Part shown: positions 46,303-59,066 of the stretch, piece after piece
Layout of the letters: each line of letters starts with the position of its first letter
Numbering within the stretch: position 1 is the first letter of the stretch
Assembly: GCA_019426215.1 (NCBI GenBank)
Contig: CM033402.1
Span: 24,252,104-24,316,103, forward strand
Source: Buddleja alternifolia
Taxonomy: Eukaryota > Streptophyta > Magnoliopsida > Lamiales > Scrophulariaceae
Length of the DNA stretch: 64,000 nucleotides
Reading direction: 5' to 3'
The notes under the pieces: generated by a model
The model's database searches: none
Seen by the model: the letters and a program-made list of their open reading frames with translations, nothing else
What the model was told of the DNA's origin: nothing
Position numbers and translations under genes: made by a program

Positions 46303-46570
46303 CAAACGGTTCGGGTTCGGATGGTTTCAATTCTTTAGTCTTTAAAAAAGGGGGAGCGGTGGAATGTGATTGGGGGATGAATAGGGCCAAGAAGAGTTAT
46401 CCAAAAGTTAGAAAGTGCCAAAACATCCTAAGGATTTCATCCTATCTCGTGTTGCATTGTATTTATAAGGGACATTCAAAGATAATGTGAAGTGAATGTG
46501 TGACTTGATCAACTTGTTGATCAAAAAACGAACGCATTTGTACGAGCGGCGGATAGAATTATGTGCTTTA
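46303..46570. other. Unassigned spacer with TATA-like stretch
   Basis: No coding signal. Contains GTATTTATAAGGGAC at about 46460, possibly the U3 end of a short LTR fragment. It separates copy B from a plus-strand LINE fragment. Confidence 0.4.
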
Positions 46571-47252
46571 GAACAAAAAAATTCTACAGGCTATAATCAA
46601 AAGAATCTTCCAGCCAGATGTGCTTTCAAAGTTGACCTTATGAAAGCCTATGATACGGTTGATGGAGCTTTGTGCTGGAGTTGCTTAATTCAATGAATTT
46701 CCATCCTACTTTCATTGGATGGGTTCGAGAATGTATGACCACTCCATCGTTCTCAATCAATATAGATGGGGCTGTCGAGGGTATTTTCGAGGTAAAAGAG
46801 GCTTGCGTCAAGGGGATCTCATCTCCCCTTACATTTTTGTTCTTGTAATGGAGGTGCTTCACAAAATTATTGGGAAGTATATTTGAAGATACTCCGGGAT
46901 TCCAATATCATTGGAAGTGTCAACGAACTAAAATGGTTATGCTTAGTTTTGCAGATGACTTGCTTTTGTTCTGTCATGCAGATCTTATTACGATTCATGC
47001 ATTGAAACGAGGCACAGATTTATTTGGGCAACTCTCGGGACTCAAAGCAAATCAATCAAAAAGTAACATCTTTATATCATCGAAAGCAAGAACGGATAGT
47101 GATGAGTTGACTCGGATTGTTGGGTTTCTGATTGGGCAGCTGCCCGTTCGCTAGCTTGGGGTTCCACTTATTACGTCGATACTTACAATTGCTGATTGTA
47201 AACCTCTTCTTGAAAAAGTGGATAAATGAATCAGTTCATGGACTAATAATGT
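46571..47252 (+). pseudogene. LINE RT fragment (palm domain)
   Basis: Plus strand: GYNQKNLPARCAFKVDLMKAYDTV at the start, a frameshift, GKRGLRQGD, a stop, then a frame at 46870-47154 with WKCQRTKMVMLSFADDLLLF, and LGVPLIT to about 47250. Both ends are abrupt. It begins almost exactly where the RT of the LINE at 47716-51277 stops (LLAQELL), but it lies on its other side. Confidence 0.85.
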
Positions 47253-47715
47253 GACACCTTGCATTTCAAGTAATGATTTTATGTGAGTAAATTGTAATAA
47301 TTAGGCGCGATTAAATTGGCAACATAATCATTTTATTTGACTAGCCAATTATGTCCATCTCATCTGATTAAATGCTATGTGATTTTATTAACCTATGATT
47401 ATTTCATTCAGTATATTTCTGGTATGTGATAAAATTGTTTATTTACAATGTTGTTACTGGAAATTATTTGATAGAAACTATAATAGGTTTACAGGTCAAA
47501 CCTTATATATGAACTCTATAGTGTCAAAATAAAAGATACAAATTAATATAGACTAAATTGCAAGTTTCAGAAGTTTCAATGGTCCAATTATACAGTTTGA
47601 AGGTTTAAGGACTGAATCCATACTTTACTAAGAATACATAAATTATAAGATCAGATTGAAGGCAAGGAATGCACGTCCCTTGCCTCATACCCCTATAAGT
47701 GCCACCTTTCATTCT
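47253..47715 (+). mobile_element. LTR-like fragment
   Basis: Begins TGTGACACCTTGC, the usual type of chromovirus LTR start, directly after LINE sequence. About 460 bp of AT-rich non-coding sequence follow, ending where a LINE 5' leader starts. No matching end or target duplication was found, so assignment rests on the start alone. Confidence 0.45.
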
Positions 47716-47917
47716 AAACATGTGTGTCTAAGGGGTAAAGACAAATCCACCTAAACTTTGCGGATTTTTTATACTTTTTTATCTAAACTATTTTTCGTTA
47801 CATTTTTTTATCTTAACTTTACGGATTTACACATTATCTATTAGCATATTTCGGTGGAACTTTCTCTCTCTAGAAAAATGCTCTCACCTCTCTCTAAAAT
47901 ATTTTGAATTTTCGAAA

Positions 47918-49563
47918 TTGTTCATGGCTAATTCATCATCTACATGTGGATTATTCTCATCTTCTACATCAATTCATGCAAATGTTCCATCTCTACAACG
48001 TTTTTCACCAGATTTTGAAACAATTACTCATAGGATTCCAACTTTTAATCAATCTTTCATAGTTCCGGATTTTCTTGATTTGGTTAAAAGAGTTGAAGGC
48101 ATCAATGGTAAGGAGGAGGGACGATCTACTCCATCTCCTGATGTATCCCGGTCAACCATAGCATTGGTGAATAGCGAATCTCCTATCTCGGAATTACCTT
48201 TCAATTCAAAATTTGCGGATGTGGTCCCCTCGCCGGAATTGATGAGGAATAAGTGGAATTTTGGAACAAAGAAAGTTCATATTGCTGATTATATTCAATC
48301 AAATGTGGAGGAAGAAGCTAGGGTTTTGAGTTCAAACCCTAGAAGGTTGGATGAGGAGCGTGCGTCTCCTAGGGTTTTCTTGGGGAAGGAGGCAAACACA
48401 ATCAATCAAAGGGAAGAGATCCTGGCAGATTTGGAAAGCAAATCAAATCCTAGCCTCAATCCTGATTTGGATCACATATACTTTGGTAATATCAAAGTCA
48501 ATACCCATCAAAATTCAGCCTATTTGAACTCGTTTTCTTCATCATCTCGCACCAATCTTCATTATATCAACCTGAAGTTATCAATGGCAACACTTTTGTG
48601 CGCCCAACATGGGAAGTAGCAAAGGCAGGCATGAAAAGATGGGAATACACGGCTGTTGGTTATTTTCTTGGGAAGAAGTTGTCGTTCATGGGTGTCAAGA
48701 AATATGCATTTTCAGTTTGGAAGGGACTTAAGGAAGTAAAAGCTACATCAAATGGCTTTTATTTCTTCAAGTTTGAATCGGAAGAGTGTATGAATGTTGT
48801 GATTGAAGGTGGTCCATGGCAATTATCGGGTCAGCCATTATTCCTGGAACGTTGGAAAGAAGGAATGTCATTGGAAAAACATGTTCATAAAGAAGTCCCG
48901 ATTTGGGTAAAATTTCGTAACATTCCTACGGAGTATTGGACATTAGAAGGCCTTAGTACCGTGGCGAGTGCGGTGGGGCGTCCATTTTATTCGGACGCTT
49001 TTACATCAACTATGGAGAGATTGGATTATGCTCGGGTTTGTGTACTTATTGACATAACTTCGAAATTTTTGGATCATGTGTTCATGTTATTGCCGTTGGA
49101 AGAAGGGGACTATAATGGTTCTTGTAAGGTGAATATTGAATACGAGTGGAGACCGGCATTTTGCAAGAAGTGTAACTCTTTTGGACATGTCGATAGTGCT
49201 TGCTCCTTAGCCAAGAAAGCTGTCCAACGTCCTAAACCAGTGCATATATATGTACCCAAAAATTCAAAAGATGATGATTGGAAGGTGCATAAAAAGGCAC
49301 GTACTAATAAAGGCAAAGATCCGGTGAATACATTGGAGGTGGAAACGCAAACTTCAAAGGGAGAAAGAAATGATAACCATGCAACGTCTAGTACTATAAT
49401 GAATTCTCCTACATCAAAGGAGTTCGGAGTGTATGATCGAAACCCTTTTGATCTTTTGGTGGATTTGGAGCTAGAGGAGAATGACGAAAATGAAGATGAT
49501 ATGAATGGTGATTCTATATATACGAGGGGTCCTCAAGCAGCCCCTAAAGAGGTGGTTAAATGA
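47918..49563 (+). pseudogene. LINE ORF1, RNA-binding protein with zinc knuckle
   Basis: Nucleic-acid chaperone-like ORF1 of a plant L1. The N-terminal part (47918-48590) is serine-rich with a conserved ILADLES and DHIYFGNIKVN stretch. After a one-base loss near 48570 the frame resumes with INGNTFVRPTWEV, then a DUF4283-type domain (WEYTAVGYFLGKKL, GGPW, LFLERWKEGMSLE, VPIWVKFRNIPTEYW) and the knuckle CKKCNSFGHVDSAC at about 49150-49205. The acidic tail ends APKEVVK at TGA 49561-49563, which overlaps the ORF2 start by ATGA. Apart from the frameshift it is complete. Confidence 0.87.
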
Positions 49564-51277
49564 TTCCAGTCGCCTGTTGGAATGTTCGTGGTCTAAACAA
49601 ATTGGACCACCAAGAATCGGCTCGGGACATTATTTCATCTTAAGGTTTAAAGCTATGTGCTTTTGTTGAAACGAGAGTGACGGAGAATATTGCTATTGGT
49701 ATTTGTAGTAGATTGAGACAAACTTGGCAATGGTATATTGATTATTCTAATGGCCCTGGTAAACGTATTTGGATAGGATGGGACCCTTATTGTGTGCATG
49801 TTGATATTTTGGGTTCTATGGAGCAGATTGTTCATTGTCGTATTGTTTCTCATGAGAATAATACTTCAAAGATCACTTCTTTTGTATATGGTTACAATAC
49901 GGTTGTGGATAGAAGAGAACTTTGGGATGAAATTATTAGAGTCTCTGAATTATGGGTGGATGAAGCATGGACTTTAATGGGCGACTTTAATGCAATCTTA
50001 GACTCGAGTGAAGGATTGGGTGGTAATGTGGAGGATGATGTTAATGATGAATTTCAAGCATGTCTTTCGGCATCGGATCTTACCACAATTCCTAGGGAGG
50101 GGCCGTGGTTCTCTTGGCATAATCAACAACGAGGGGATGCTAGTATTTGGAGAAGGTTGGATAGGGTAGTTGCAAATCCTCAATGGATATGCAATTTCCC
50201 GGGAGTTATCTATTCATGTCTTGCCCCAAAGACATCGGATCATTGTCCTCTAGTGCTTAAATTTGCCAATTCACGTAGAGGTAAGGGAGCATGGTTTCGA
50301 TTTGATTTGATAACGTTGTGCTGAATCTAATGAGTTTTTAAGTTCGGTAAGCCATGTATGGCGACATCATATATATGATTTACCAATGTACTCGGTCATT
50401 TGTAAATTGAAAAGGTTGAAGCCAATTTTTAAAGATATGAAGAGGCAAAAGGGAGATCTTGGTGAGAATGTGCAAAGAGCTAAGGGGTTCCTTGAAGTCG
50501 TTCAAACACTACTAGCTGATTTTCCCAATTTTAGTCAGCTAATGGTGCTTGAAAAATTATTGTCGGTGGATTTACTCGAGAGCAGTTCATAATGAACAAA
50601 CCTACCTCAAACAGCGGGCTAAAGTGGCATGGTTAAAAGAAGGGGATCAATGTACATCATTCTTTTTCAAGAAGATTGCTACACAGAGAGCAAAATCACG
50701 AATCACTCTTATCCAAGGAGAGAATGGGGAGATTGGTTGATGAGCCACTACAAGTAAGGAAGGAAATTGTTGCTTTCTATGAAAACTTGTTAGGGCATTC
50801 GATTGAACCTGACGTGAATGTCAACTCTCTTAGTCCATTTATCACTAAGATGCTTGACTCGGATGATGCAATCAACACGGTTCGACCAGTTTCTTATGAG
50901 GAGATTAGAGCCGTCATGTTTGGGATCAATGATACAAAAGCTCTGGGACCGGATGGATATAACTCTAGATTCTTTAAGAGAGCATGGTCTATCATCGGAG
51001 ATGAAGTCACAAAAGCTATTTCCTCTTTCTTTGAAACGGGTAAGTTGGTTAAAGAGATTAATTCTACAATGATATCCCTCATACCTAAAGTAGAGAATCC
51101 TAAACATGCGAAAGACTTTAGGCCTATATCCTGTTGCAATGTGATCTATAAGGTGATCTCTAAGATTATGGCAAATCGACGTAGCGATCATCTTAATAAA
51201 TTGGTTGACAAATCTTAAACGGCTTTCATACCGGGGAGAAGGATCAGTGATAATTTATTGCTAGCACAAGAACTTCT
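49560..51277 (+). pseudogene. LINE ORF2 endonuclease and partial RT
   Basis: Starts MIPVACWNVRGLN at 49560. The EEP endonuclease runs to about 50310 with FVETR, MGDFNAILDSSEG, RRLDRVVANP and TSDHCPL, so the catalytic N, E, D and H positions are visible. A TAA at 49641-49643 and a frameshift near 50310 break it. The RT lead-in continues in pieces (WLKEGDQCTSFFF, KALGPDGYNS, IPKVENPKHAKDFRPISCCN) with a stop at 51216, and is cut at LLAQELL at 51277. It lacks the catalytic core and zf-RVT. Confidence 0.87.
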
Positions 51278-51289
51278 TTGCATGATATG

Positions 51290-52348
51290 ATCAAGTCAGT
51301 GCAATGCTTCACGCGAGATGGAACCAAACTTCAAAGTTTTTGACTGTGTACAACTCACTAATTTTCTTTCGAATTCTTGACACTCTACAACGCGTCTCCT
51401 TTGATTACTAATCTTTTGATGCCTCATTCTTTTACTTGGACCAAGTCTATCAAGACAAAAATGTGAAGTCTATTGAAGACGGACTCGCGTGGTATCTTCA
51501 CCCCTTTTTCGTTAAACACACTATCAGTTGATGAAATCTCTTCTTCAACTATATGGTTGTACTCGCTCTCTTTATGGCAATACGAATAGGCTTTGATGGG
51601 ACAAACCCAAGACCCATTCGAGGATTTTGAACTACATGCCCATTTTCTTTCAACATCTTTTGAGTAGCATTGAGTCCATGAGATATCTCGCTAGCAACCT
51701 CAGGAAAAAGTTTTCCTAAAGTAGCACTTTCTTGAGGGTTATATCTAGCTTTAATGAGAAGCTTGTAAGCCTTTGGATCAAAACTTCCTTTATTTGGACT
51801 TAGTGATGTATCTCTATGTTCCCCTTCAGCACCTTGAGTTGGATAAGTAAATCCCTTTAGCAGTGGACGAGAGAGGGCCTTTTCGTATCAAGTTGAGTTA
51901 ACGGCAATATCAACCCTTTTAGTGACTCAGACTCGGTGAGGAGTTTTTGATCTTCTTTTCTTTCTTGGCCAAGGGATGACTTATCCTCATTTTGTGGTCT
52001 GGGTTTTTTAGGTGATGAACTCCCTTGTAATCTTTTCGAGTCATCAAAATAGTACTTTGCATCAGCGAAATAGGACTCAACTTCAGTAAATGGTTTGCTA
52101 TCGCCGAGTATTGTTTTCACTATGCCCTCACGTAGTATTTAAGTTATTGGTGCCAAGTTGAAGGGACTGCTCCGTTCTCATGTAGCCATGGCCGGCCGAG
52201 GAGCATGTTATAAGATGTTTTGGCATCTATAACATGAAATAGTGCTTTGGATATCACGTCATCCATCATCAACTCCATCCTTATGATGCCTACAGCCCTT
52301 TGCCCTCCTTGATTAAAACCTTAGATCATTAGGCAACTATTTGAAAGT
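51290..52348 (-). pseudogene. Tat-type pol linker between protease and RT
   Basis: Minus-strand decayed coding sequence. One clear frame at 51857-52120 reads SYFADAKYYFDDS and is rich in charged and serine residues. Upstream, 52130-52340 fits the post-protease region of the family (words such as YNMLLGRPWLH in decayed form at about 52180-52215). No RT motif is reached before the element ends. Confidence 0.6.
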
Positions 52349-52759
52349 TCATCTATGGCGCCTTCCAACTCTTTCAACGTATGCAATGGTTAAGATATTG
52401 ACTGCAGAACCTCCATCAATGAGTACTCGATTTTGTTTCTGTTTGCGAGTATAGCAAGTTGTGAAAAATGGACGGTTGTGAGGCTTGGAACCAAGTGCTA
52501 GATCTTCATCATTAAAAGTGATTAAAGATGTGCAGTGATCAGCAGTAGCAAATGCCTTTTTCTCAGTTAGACATGCTTCATCATTAGACGTCTCATCCTC
52601 ATGCGTCGTATTAACTTCTTCGTAACACAAAGTGACAAGGTTTGCAGGGACACTCTCTTCATCTAGCGGAATTTTTCCTTCACTGGCAAGTTGCATGACT
52701 CTATCCTTGAATATAAAGCAATTGTGGATGGGTGCCCTACCAGACGATGATATTTGCAA
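52349..52759 (-). pseudogene. Tat-type retropepsin
   Basis: Aspartic protease that would process the polyprotein. Minus-strand frame of 136 residues with the active-site motif VLIDGGSAVNIL near residue 112, the Tat variant of the D-S/T-G motif. It is preceded by NRPFFTTCY. The upstream part (IHNCFIFKDRVMQLA) is the gag-protease boundary. Other frames interrupt it on both sides. Confidence 0.8.
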
Positions 52760-53949
52760 TACATAGGATCATCGACACGATTGGCTTCATTAGGGCGCTT
52801 CATCTTGGGCAACTCAATGAGATTCGCATTGAGTAAGTCATCAAATATTCCGGAAACATCAGAGTCCAGGAGTGCGTATTCTTTTCATTGCATTTCCTTG
52901 AAAGTCAACCTTTTCTGCCTTTTGTCTTGAGAGACACTATTCTTCTCAGTGCTAGTATCATTTGTCTTCATACAGAACTTGATGGGTGTCACACTCACTG
53001 CCATGGATTCTTTATTTAGAGCTTTTGAATAAGGCTTGACCCACTTCTTCACTTCTTGTTTTTCTTTAGATCTTCACGGTTCTTGAATAGGTGGCCCATC
53101 GCTCCCATATGTAGCCATGCTCAACTCCATGTTGTGTGCTCGGGTGGCCAATTCTTGTTCTTGATTGAATCCCTTGAAGGATGTATCAGAGACCCCAATG
53201 CATCCCTTGAATGCACATCTCAATCGCAAAGGCCTCAGACAGTCTATCTTTGCAGTTGAGGCTCAAGTTTCTCCAACGATTGATGTAGTCAATGACAGGT
53301 TCATCCTTCCATTGGCGTGAATTGGTGAGTTCAATCATGCTCACAGTGCGACGAGTGCTATAAAAGCGATTGAGGAATTCTTGCTCCATATGGTCCCAGT
53401 TGTCAATCGAGCCAGTCTCCAGATCAGTGTACCAGTCGAATGCATTGCCTTTTAGTGACCGGACAAATTGCTTGACCAAAGTGATCCCCCTAAGTTCCAG
53501 CGTTGTTGCATGTTTCAACGAAGTGGGCTATATGTTGCTTAGGGTTGCCTTTGCCATCAAATTTCTGTAATTTTGGAGGTTGGTAACCATTTGGCATCTT
53601 CCAGTTGTCGATTCTCTGGGTATTTGGCTTGGTCTAAGTCAAAGATGACTTGGAGCTTCCATCAAACTTGTCTTTGATAGTTCCCATTATAAACTCCTTC
53701 AGTTGATCGACTGGAATCATTCCATCATTTGAAAGGTGGACCTCTTTGTCATGAGATTTTTCCTTCTCAGTCGGATTTTGCTCGGCAGACATTTTACTTT
53801 TTTTTGGTTAAAGGTTCAATTTCATATATGAAAGTAAAGAAATTGTACAAAGAAAGCGAATAAGGGAAATGGCCCCTACCGCACCAAAGTAACTAACATG
53901 CTACTCCATCATACCGAAAAAAGACATTTACTGTACATTTCAAATGTAC

Positions 53950-56900
53950 TCGAATAAAATTCTACCATGTTATTTGCCAAAGACGCCTAATAGCCCTACT
54001 TTGTAAGGAGTCTTCAAGATTCATTGAGATGAGTTTATCTTTTACAAGATTGAGGACACGTCTAGCAACTACCTCCGGTGTTTGCTTTTTTTGCTCAAAA
54101 ATTCTTGAATTTCACTCCCTCCAAATCATGTATATCAATGTAGCTAAAAGAATTCGGTATGTACAATTGATCAAGTGTTTTCCCCTCCGTTTTCGGGCTG
54201 CCCATCGTATTCCTCTTTTCCAATCTGTACATGGCCAACAAAATTTCATCTCACTACATAAAATAGGCATACATTTTCGAGAGAAATCACACATAAAGAA
54301 AATATGGTTGTGATTCTCCACCTCATCCTCATCACATAATACGCATTTGTCCTCTCCATGCCTTATCCATTGTTTGTCCCTCATTGGAAGTCTCTCTCGA
54401 ATTGCAAGCCATAAAATGAATAAATGTCTAGTAATCTTCCCCGGCCCCATGAGTAGGGAAGACCATTCTACATTTGGACCATTTCTTTGAAAAATCTTAT
54501 AGGCTGATATTGTAGTAAACTTACCTGATGTATTTAGCTTCCAACTCACCCAATCATCTCTATTAGCAATAATAGATGGAAGTGAACCCATTATTTGTTG
54601 TACTTCAAATCGAGTATTTGAAGGCCATTCCCATTCACCATCTGTGATCACCCTATCTATCTTCACGTCTTTGGGTAGTCCCGTAAGTAGTGGTCCATTC
54701 GGGTATTTTGCTCCAAGTACTCCATCCACATGCCAAGGATCCTTCCAAACAAAAAATCCAGACACATTTCCAATATTGTATTGAAAAGCATGTTGAATAA
54801 TAGGCCTCAATTTGAGTAATTGTCTCCAACTCCATGGACATGAGGGAATCTTGAGATTCCAAAATGACTCATTTCTCAATCTATTCTCTTTCACCCATTC
54901 AACCCAAACTGAAGATCCTTTATCAACAAGAATAGCCCAAACATGCTTAACCATAAGAGCTTGGTTTTGAGGTAAAAGAGGTTTGATACCAAGACCCCCT
55001 TCCGAAATACTCAAGCATATTGCATCCCATCCCACAAGAATTTTTGCATTTTTGATTCAATACTACGAAGAATGCTCTTTGGATATACAAACATACCTGC
55101 CCAATATACATGGAGAGAGGCGAGAACCGATTTGATCAATTGTACCCGGCCTCCATATGACAAGGATATATTCATCCAAGAACCGATTCGTTTATCCACT
55201 TTATCAAGTAAAAGCTTACAATCAGCGATTGTAAGTTTGGAAGTGATAAGCGGAACTCCAAAGTAGCGCATCGGTAGATTTCTGATAGGAAAACCCACAA
55301 TTTGCTTCAATCTTTCATTATCCGGTCTTACTTTGGAAGAAATGAACATATTACTCTTAGCCGGAATTGCTTTGACCCTGAGAGTCTCCCAAATGTGTTT
55401 GTACCCTTTTTAAGCGTATTAATAGAAGTAGTATCAGCATTGCAAAAGAGTAATAGATCATCAGCAAAGCTAAGCATTACTGTTTTTGTACGCGAACATT
55501 TGCAATGGTATTGGAACTCCGTCTCTTCTTCAATGTATCTTTCAATGATCCAATGTAGCACCTCCATAACAAGGACAAATATATAAGGAGATAATGGATC
55601 CCCTTGACGCAAGCCTCTTTTACCTCGAAAGTCTCCCTCGGCAGCCCCATTAATATTAATAGAGAATGAGGGGGTTGTCATGCATTCTGTAACCCATCCG
55701 ATATACAAAGGGTGGAAATTCATTGCTTTAAGCATTTCCATCACGAAGCTCCATTCTACCGAATCATATGCTTTCATAAGGTCAATTTTGAAAGCACATC
55801 TTGCCGGGAGGTTCTTTTGATTATAACCATACAATAATTCATGGGCCAAAAGAACATTGTCACTGATTCTCCTCCCCGGTATGAAAGCCGTTTGTGTTGT
55901 ATCAACAAGTTGGTCAAGGAATTCACACATACGGTTTGCCATGATCTTAGATATCACTTTGTAGATAACATTGCAACACGATATTGGGCGAAAATCCTTC
56001 GGATGTTTAGGAACTTCAACTTTAGGAATAAGAGAGATAATGGCAGAATTGATTTCTTTAACAAGCTTACCTGTTTCAAAAAAATGTATGATCGCATTCG
56101 ACACGTCATTCATTACCAATCACATTCCAAGCCCTTTTAAAGAATAGAGAGTTGAAACCATCTGGGCCCAGTGCCTTATTGTCGTTGAATCCAAATATAA
56201 CATCTTTGACTTCTCTATGAGTGATTGGGCGAATCATGTAAGAAGCATCTTCCGGGGTTAAACGTCTTCGTACAAAAGGGTTGAGAGAGAAAGCCTCCAC
56301 ATTCGGTTCGATAGATTCTCCAAGCAATTTTTCGTAAAACGCAACAATCTCCTCACGGACACGAGATGGTTCGTCTACTTCTACACCTCCTCTACCTTCT
56401 ATGCGATTGATTCTAAATTTGGCCCTCCGAACTGCAATACATCTAAAGAAGAAAGACGTACATTGGTCTCCATCTTTAAGCCATGCCACTTTTGCTCTTT
56501 GATGTAAGAAGGATTGTTCATTAGCTACAGCCTTGGTATATACCACTCGACACATCTTTTCAATTTCCGATAAAGGTTCAAGTGTAGGATATTGACCTTG
56601 TATTTCTTGTATAATCTCAAGAAATCTACCCGCCTCTTGTACATTAACTCCAAGATCACCTTCTCGCCTCCTCATAGCTTTGAATAACGGTTTAAAAGCC
56701 TTAAGTTTGCAAGTTATGGAATACATTGGGACTCCAACAATTGTGTGTTTCCAAATATCTGCTACTGTTGATAAGAATTCACTCGAATCTGCAATATGAT
56801 TATCAAAACGAAACCATGGATTCTTTCCCCGATTGCCTGTTATGGATTTAAGAACAATAGGGGAATGATCTAAAGTTTTAGGAGATAAACATGAGTATGC

Positions 56901-57555
56901 CAAATTTGGGTATCTAGTAAACCAGACTGGATTAGCCACCACTCGATCTAGTCTTCTCCATTTTCGTGACCCACCTTGCTGATTTTGCCATGAATACCAA
57001 GGTCCGTCCATCGGAAGAGTGATGAGATCCGAAGCGGAGGGACAGGCTTGGAACTCATCATTCGTTTCTTCTTCAGCCCTCCCTCCCAATGCCTCACTTT
57101 CATCAATAATAGCATTGAAATCTCCCATTATTGCCCAAATATCATCCAACCTCAACTCAGAATACCGCATAATATCATCCCAAAGTCCTCTTCGTTCACC
57201 AATAGTATTCCTCCCATACACAAAGGAAATGAACCAAATCAAATTGTGTTCGTGAGAAGTGATTTGACAATGACTAATCTGCTCAGATTCCCCAACAATT
57301 CGAACATCCACATAAGAGGAATCCCATCCACAAGAGGATCCAATCCATACGATTGTCCGGCCCATTGGCATAATTAAAATACCAAGTCCACATAGAATGT
57401 ACACGAGAACTAATAAAAGTCGCATTTCTTTCCATAACACGAGTTTCGATAAGAGCACATACCTATAAATTATAAGATGAAATAAGATCTCGGGCTGATT
57501 GTTGGTGGTCTTCTTTGTTAAGACCACATACATTCCAACTTACGATAGGGATCAT
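53950..57555 (-). pseudogene. LINE ORF2 (endonuclease, RT, zf-RVT), near complete
   Basis: Start ATG at 57553-57555. Endonuclease to about 56800 (FISFVYGRNT, MGDFNAIIDESE, RRLDRVVANP, LDHSPI); RT from about 56500 ([35 protein letters not shown], motif A AYDSVEW, GLRQGDPLSP, motif C FADDLLLF at about 55455-55480); zf-RVT in the long frame 54112-55035 (GPGKITRHLFILWLAIRE, CVLCDEDEVENHNHIFFMC). The original protein would be about 1200 residues. Frameshifts near 57430, 56115, 55380 and 55030 prevent full translation. The catalytic residues of RT are all kept. Confidence 0.88.
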
Positions 57556-59066
57556 CTAATAACCTCTATAGAGGCTGCATTCATAGGACCCCGTGACGAT
57601 TCCACTTGTTCAATATCTCGTTCAATGTTATCATCAATATTCAATTCCTCCAAGAAGAAGAATTTGGTTGCGTGCTCTTCATGATAGGAGAATTTGAGTG
57701 TTTAGAAATCACCTTATCCTCACGTGACATCTCCTTCTTCTTAGAACGCCCTTGTTGACACCAAGAATTATCCACATTATGTTTTGGTACATAGACATGT
57801 ACCGACTTTGGACGTTGGACAACCTTCTTCATTAATGGACAATCTCCGTCTACATGGCTAGAAGAATTACACTTCCCACAAACAGCCGGCTTCCATTCAT
57901 ATTCGACTTCCACCTTACACGTTCCATTATATTCCCCATTTGCTGAAGGAAGAAACATGAAGATATGATCGAGTAGTTTTGCATTAACCCTTATCATATA
58001 ACACATACTCTTGCATAGTCAATCCTTTCCATTGATGAAGTAAAAGCGTCCGAGTATAGTGGACGGCCAACAACACTCGCCACTACACTAAGACCCTCCT
58101 CCGTCCAATACTCCGTAGGCACATTCCGGTATTTGACCCAAATTGGAACCTCCTTATGGTTACGTTTCTTCAAAGACATACCTTCCCTCCATCGTTCAAG
58201 AAATAATGGATGTCCTGAATAAATCCAAGGACCACCCTCGATAGTATCCACAAGACAAGCATCCGAATTAAATTTAAAGAAATAGAAGCCATTAGATGTA
58301 GCTTTTACCTCTTTAAGACCTTTCCAAACCGAATGTGCATAGCTACCCCCATGAATGGAAGTTTCTTACCAAGAAAGTAACCCACGGCCGTGTGCTCCCA
58401 TCTTTTCCTTCCCTCTTGCGCAACTTTCCATGATGGACGAACAAAGATATTGCCATTGATAATTTTGGGCTGAATATATTTGATAGAAATTCGACTAGAC
58501 TTTGAATATGAATTAATTAATCCATCTTCACCATTTTTGTTCACCTTAATATTGCCAAAGTAAATGTGATCCGAATCTGGACTAAGAGTAGGGAGAAATT
58601 CAGTTTCCAAATCTGCCAAGATTCCTTCTTTTTGTGTGAGATTTGATGTCTCCTCAATTAAAGGAGGCTTCTTCTTGTCATGTATGGAAGAAAATAATGT
58701 GTTATTTTCGTCCACCACCACCATTGATGAAGAATCACCAGCCATATCACCATATTTACGCACTCCATTCAAGTTTTGACGAATTAAAATGGGTGATGAA
58801 ACTATATCTGCAAATTTTGAATTGTTTTGTAGATCTGATAATGGAGATTGATTTGTAACCATTGCAAGAGTCGATCTTGATACATCCGGAGACGGAACCA
58901 TCAACCCTTTTCACCAAATTTAAGAAATCAGGAATCTTAAATCTTTGATCAAAAGACGGAACACGTCGAGTAATAGTTTCAAAATCAGGCGAGAATCAAT
59001 GTAAGGAAGGAGAGTTTGCATGAATTGACGAAGAAGACGAAAACAAATCACATGTAGATGATGAAT
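57552..59066 (-). pseudogene. LINE ORF1 with zinc knuckle
   Basis: Same organisation as 47918-49563: VPSPDVSRSTLAMV, ILADLETEF, DHIYFGNIKVN, FVRPSWKVAQEG, then DUF4283-type GGPWIYSGHPLFLERWREG at 57994-58251, and the knuckle CGKCNSSSHVDGDC at about 57860-57900. It ends at TGA 57552-57554, which overlaps the ORF2 ATG. Frameshifts near 58310, 58000 and 57645 break it. The initiator codons are lost by 5' truncation. Confidence 0.85.

Larger units (their letters stand above)
47716..51277 (+). mobile_element. LINE with complete 5' end, 3'-truncated
   Basis: 5' leader 47716-47917, ORF1 47918-49563, ORF2 from 49560. The element ends inside the RT at about 51277 where Tat-type sequence begins. No poly-A and no target duplication. 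It is the only LINE here with the whole ORF1 start and leader. The leader has TTTTTTATCT-type repeats and CTCTCTCTAGAAAA. Confidence 0.85.
53798..59066 (-). mobile_element. Nearly full-length LINE (5.27 kb) with 16 bp target duplication
   Basis: Poly-A (T-run) at 53798, family tail, ORF2 then ORF1. Flanked by TCGGCAGACATTTTAC (53782-53797) and TCGGCAGACGTTTTAC (59067-59082). The 5' end starts at the codons for NSSSTC of ORF1, about 200 bp short of the LINE leader seen at 47716, so it is slightly 5'-truncated. It inserted into Tat gag. Relative to the LINE at 32345 it lacks about 37 bp near 55035. Confidence 0.93.
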
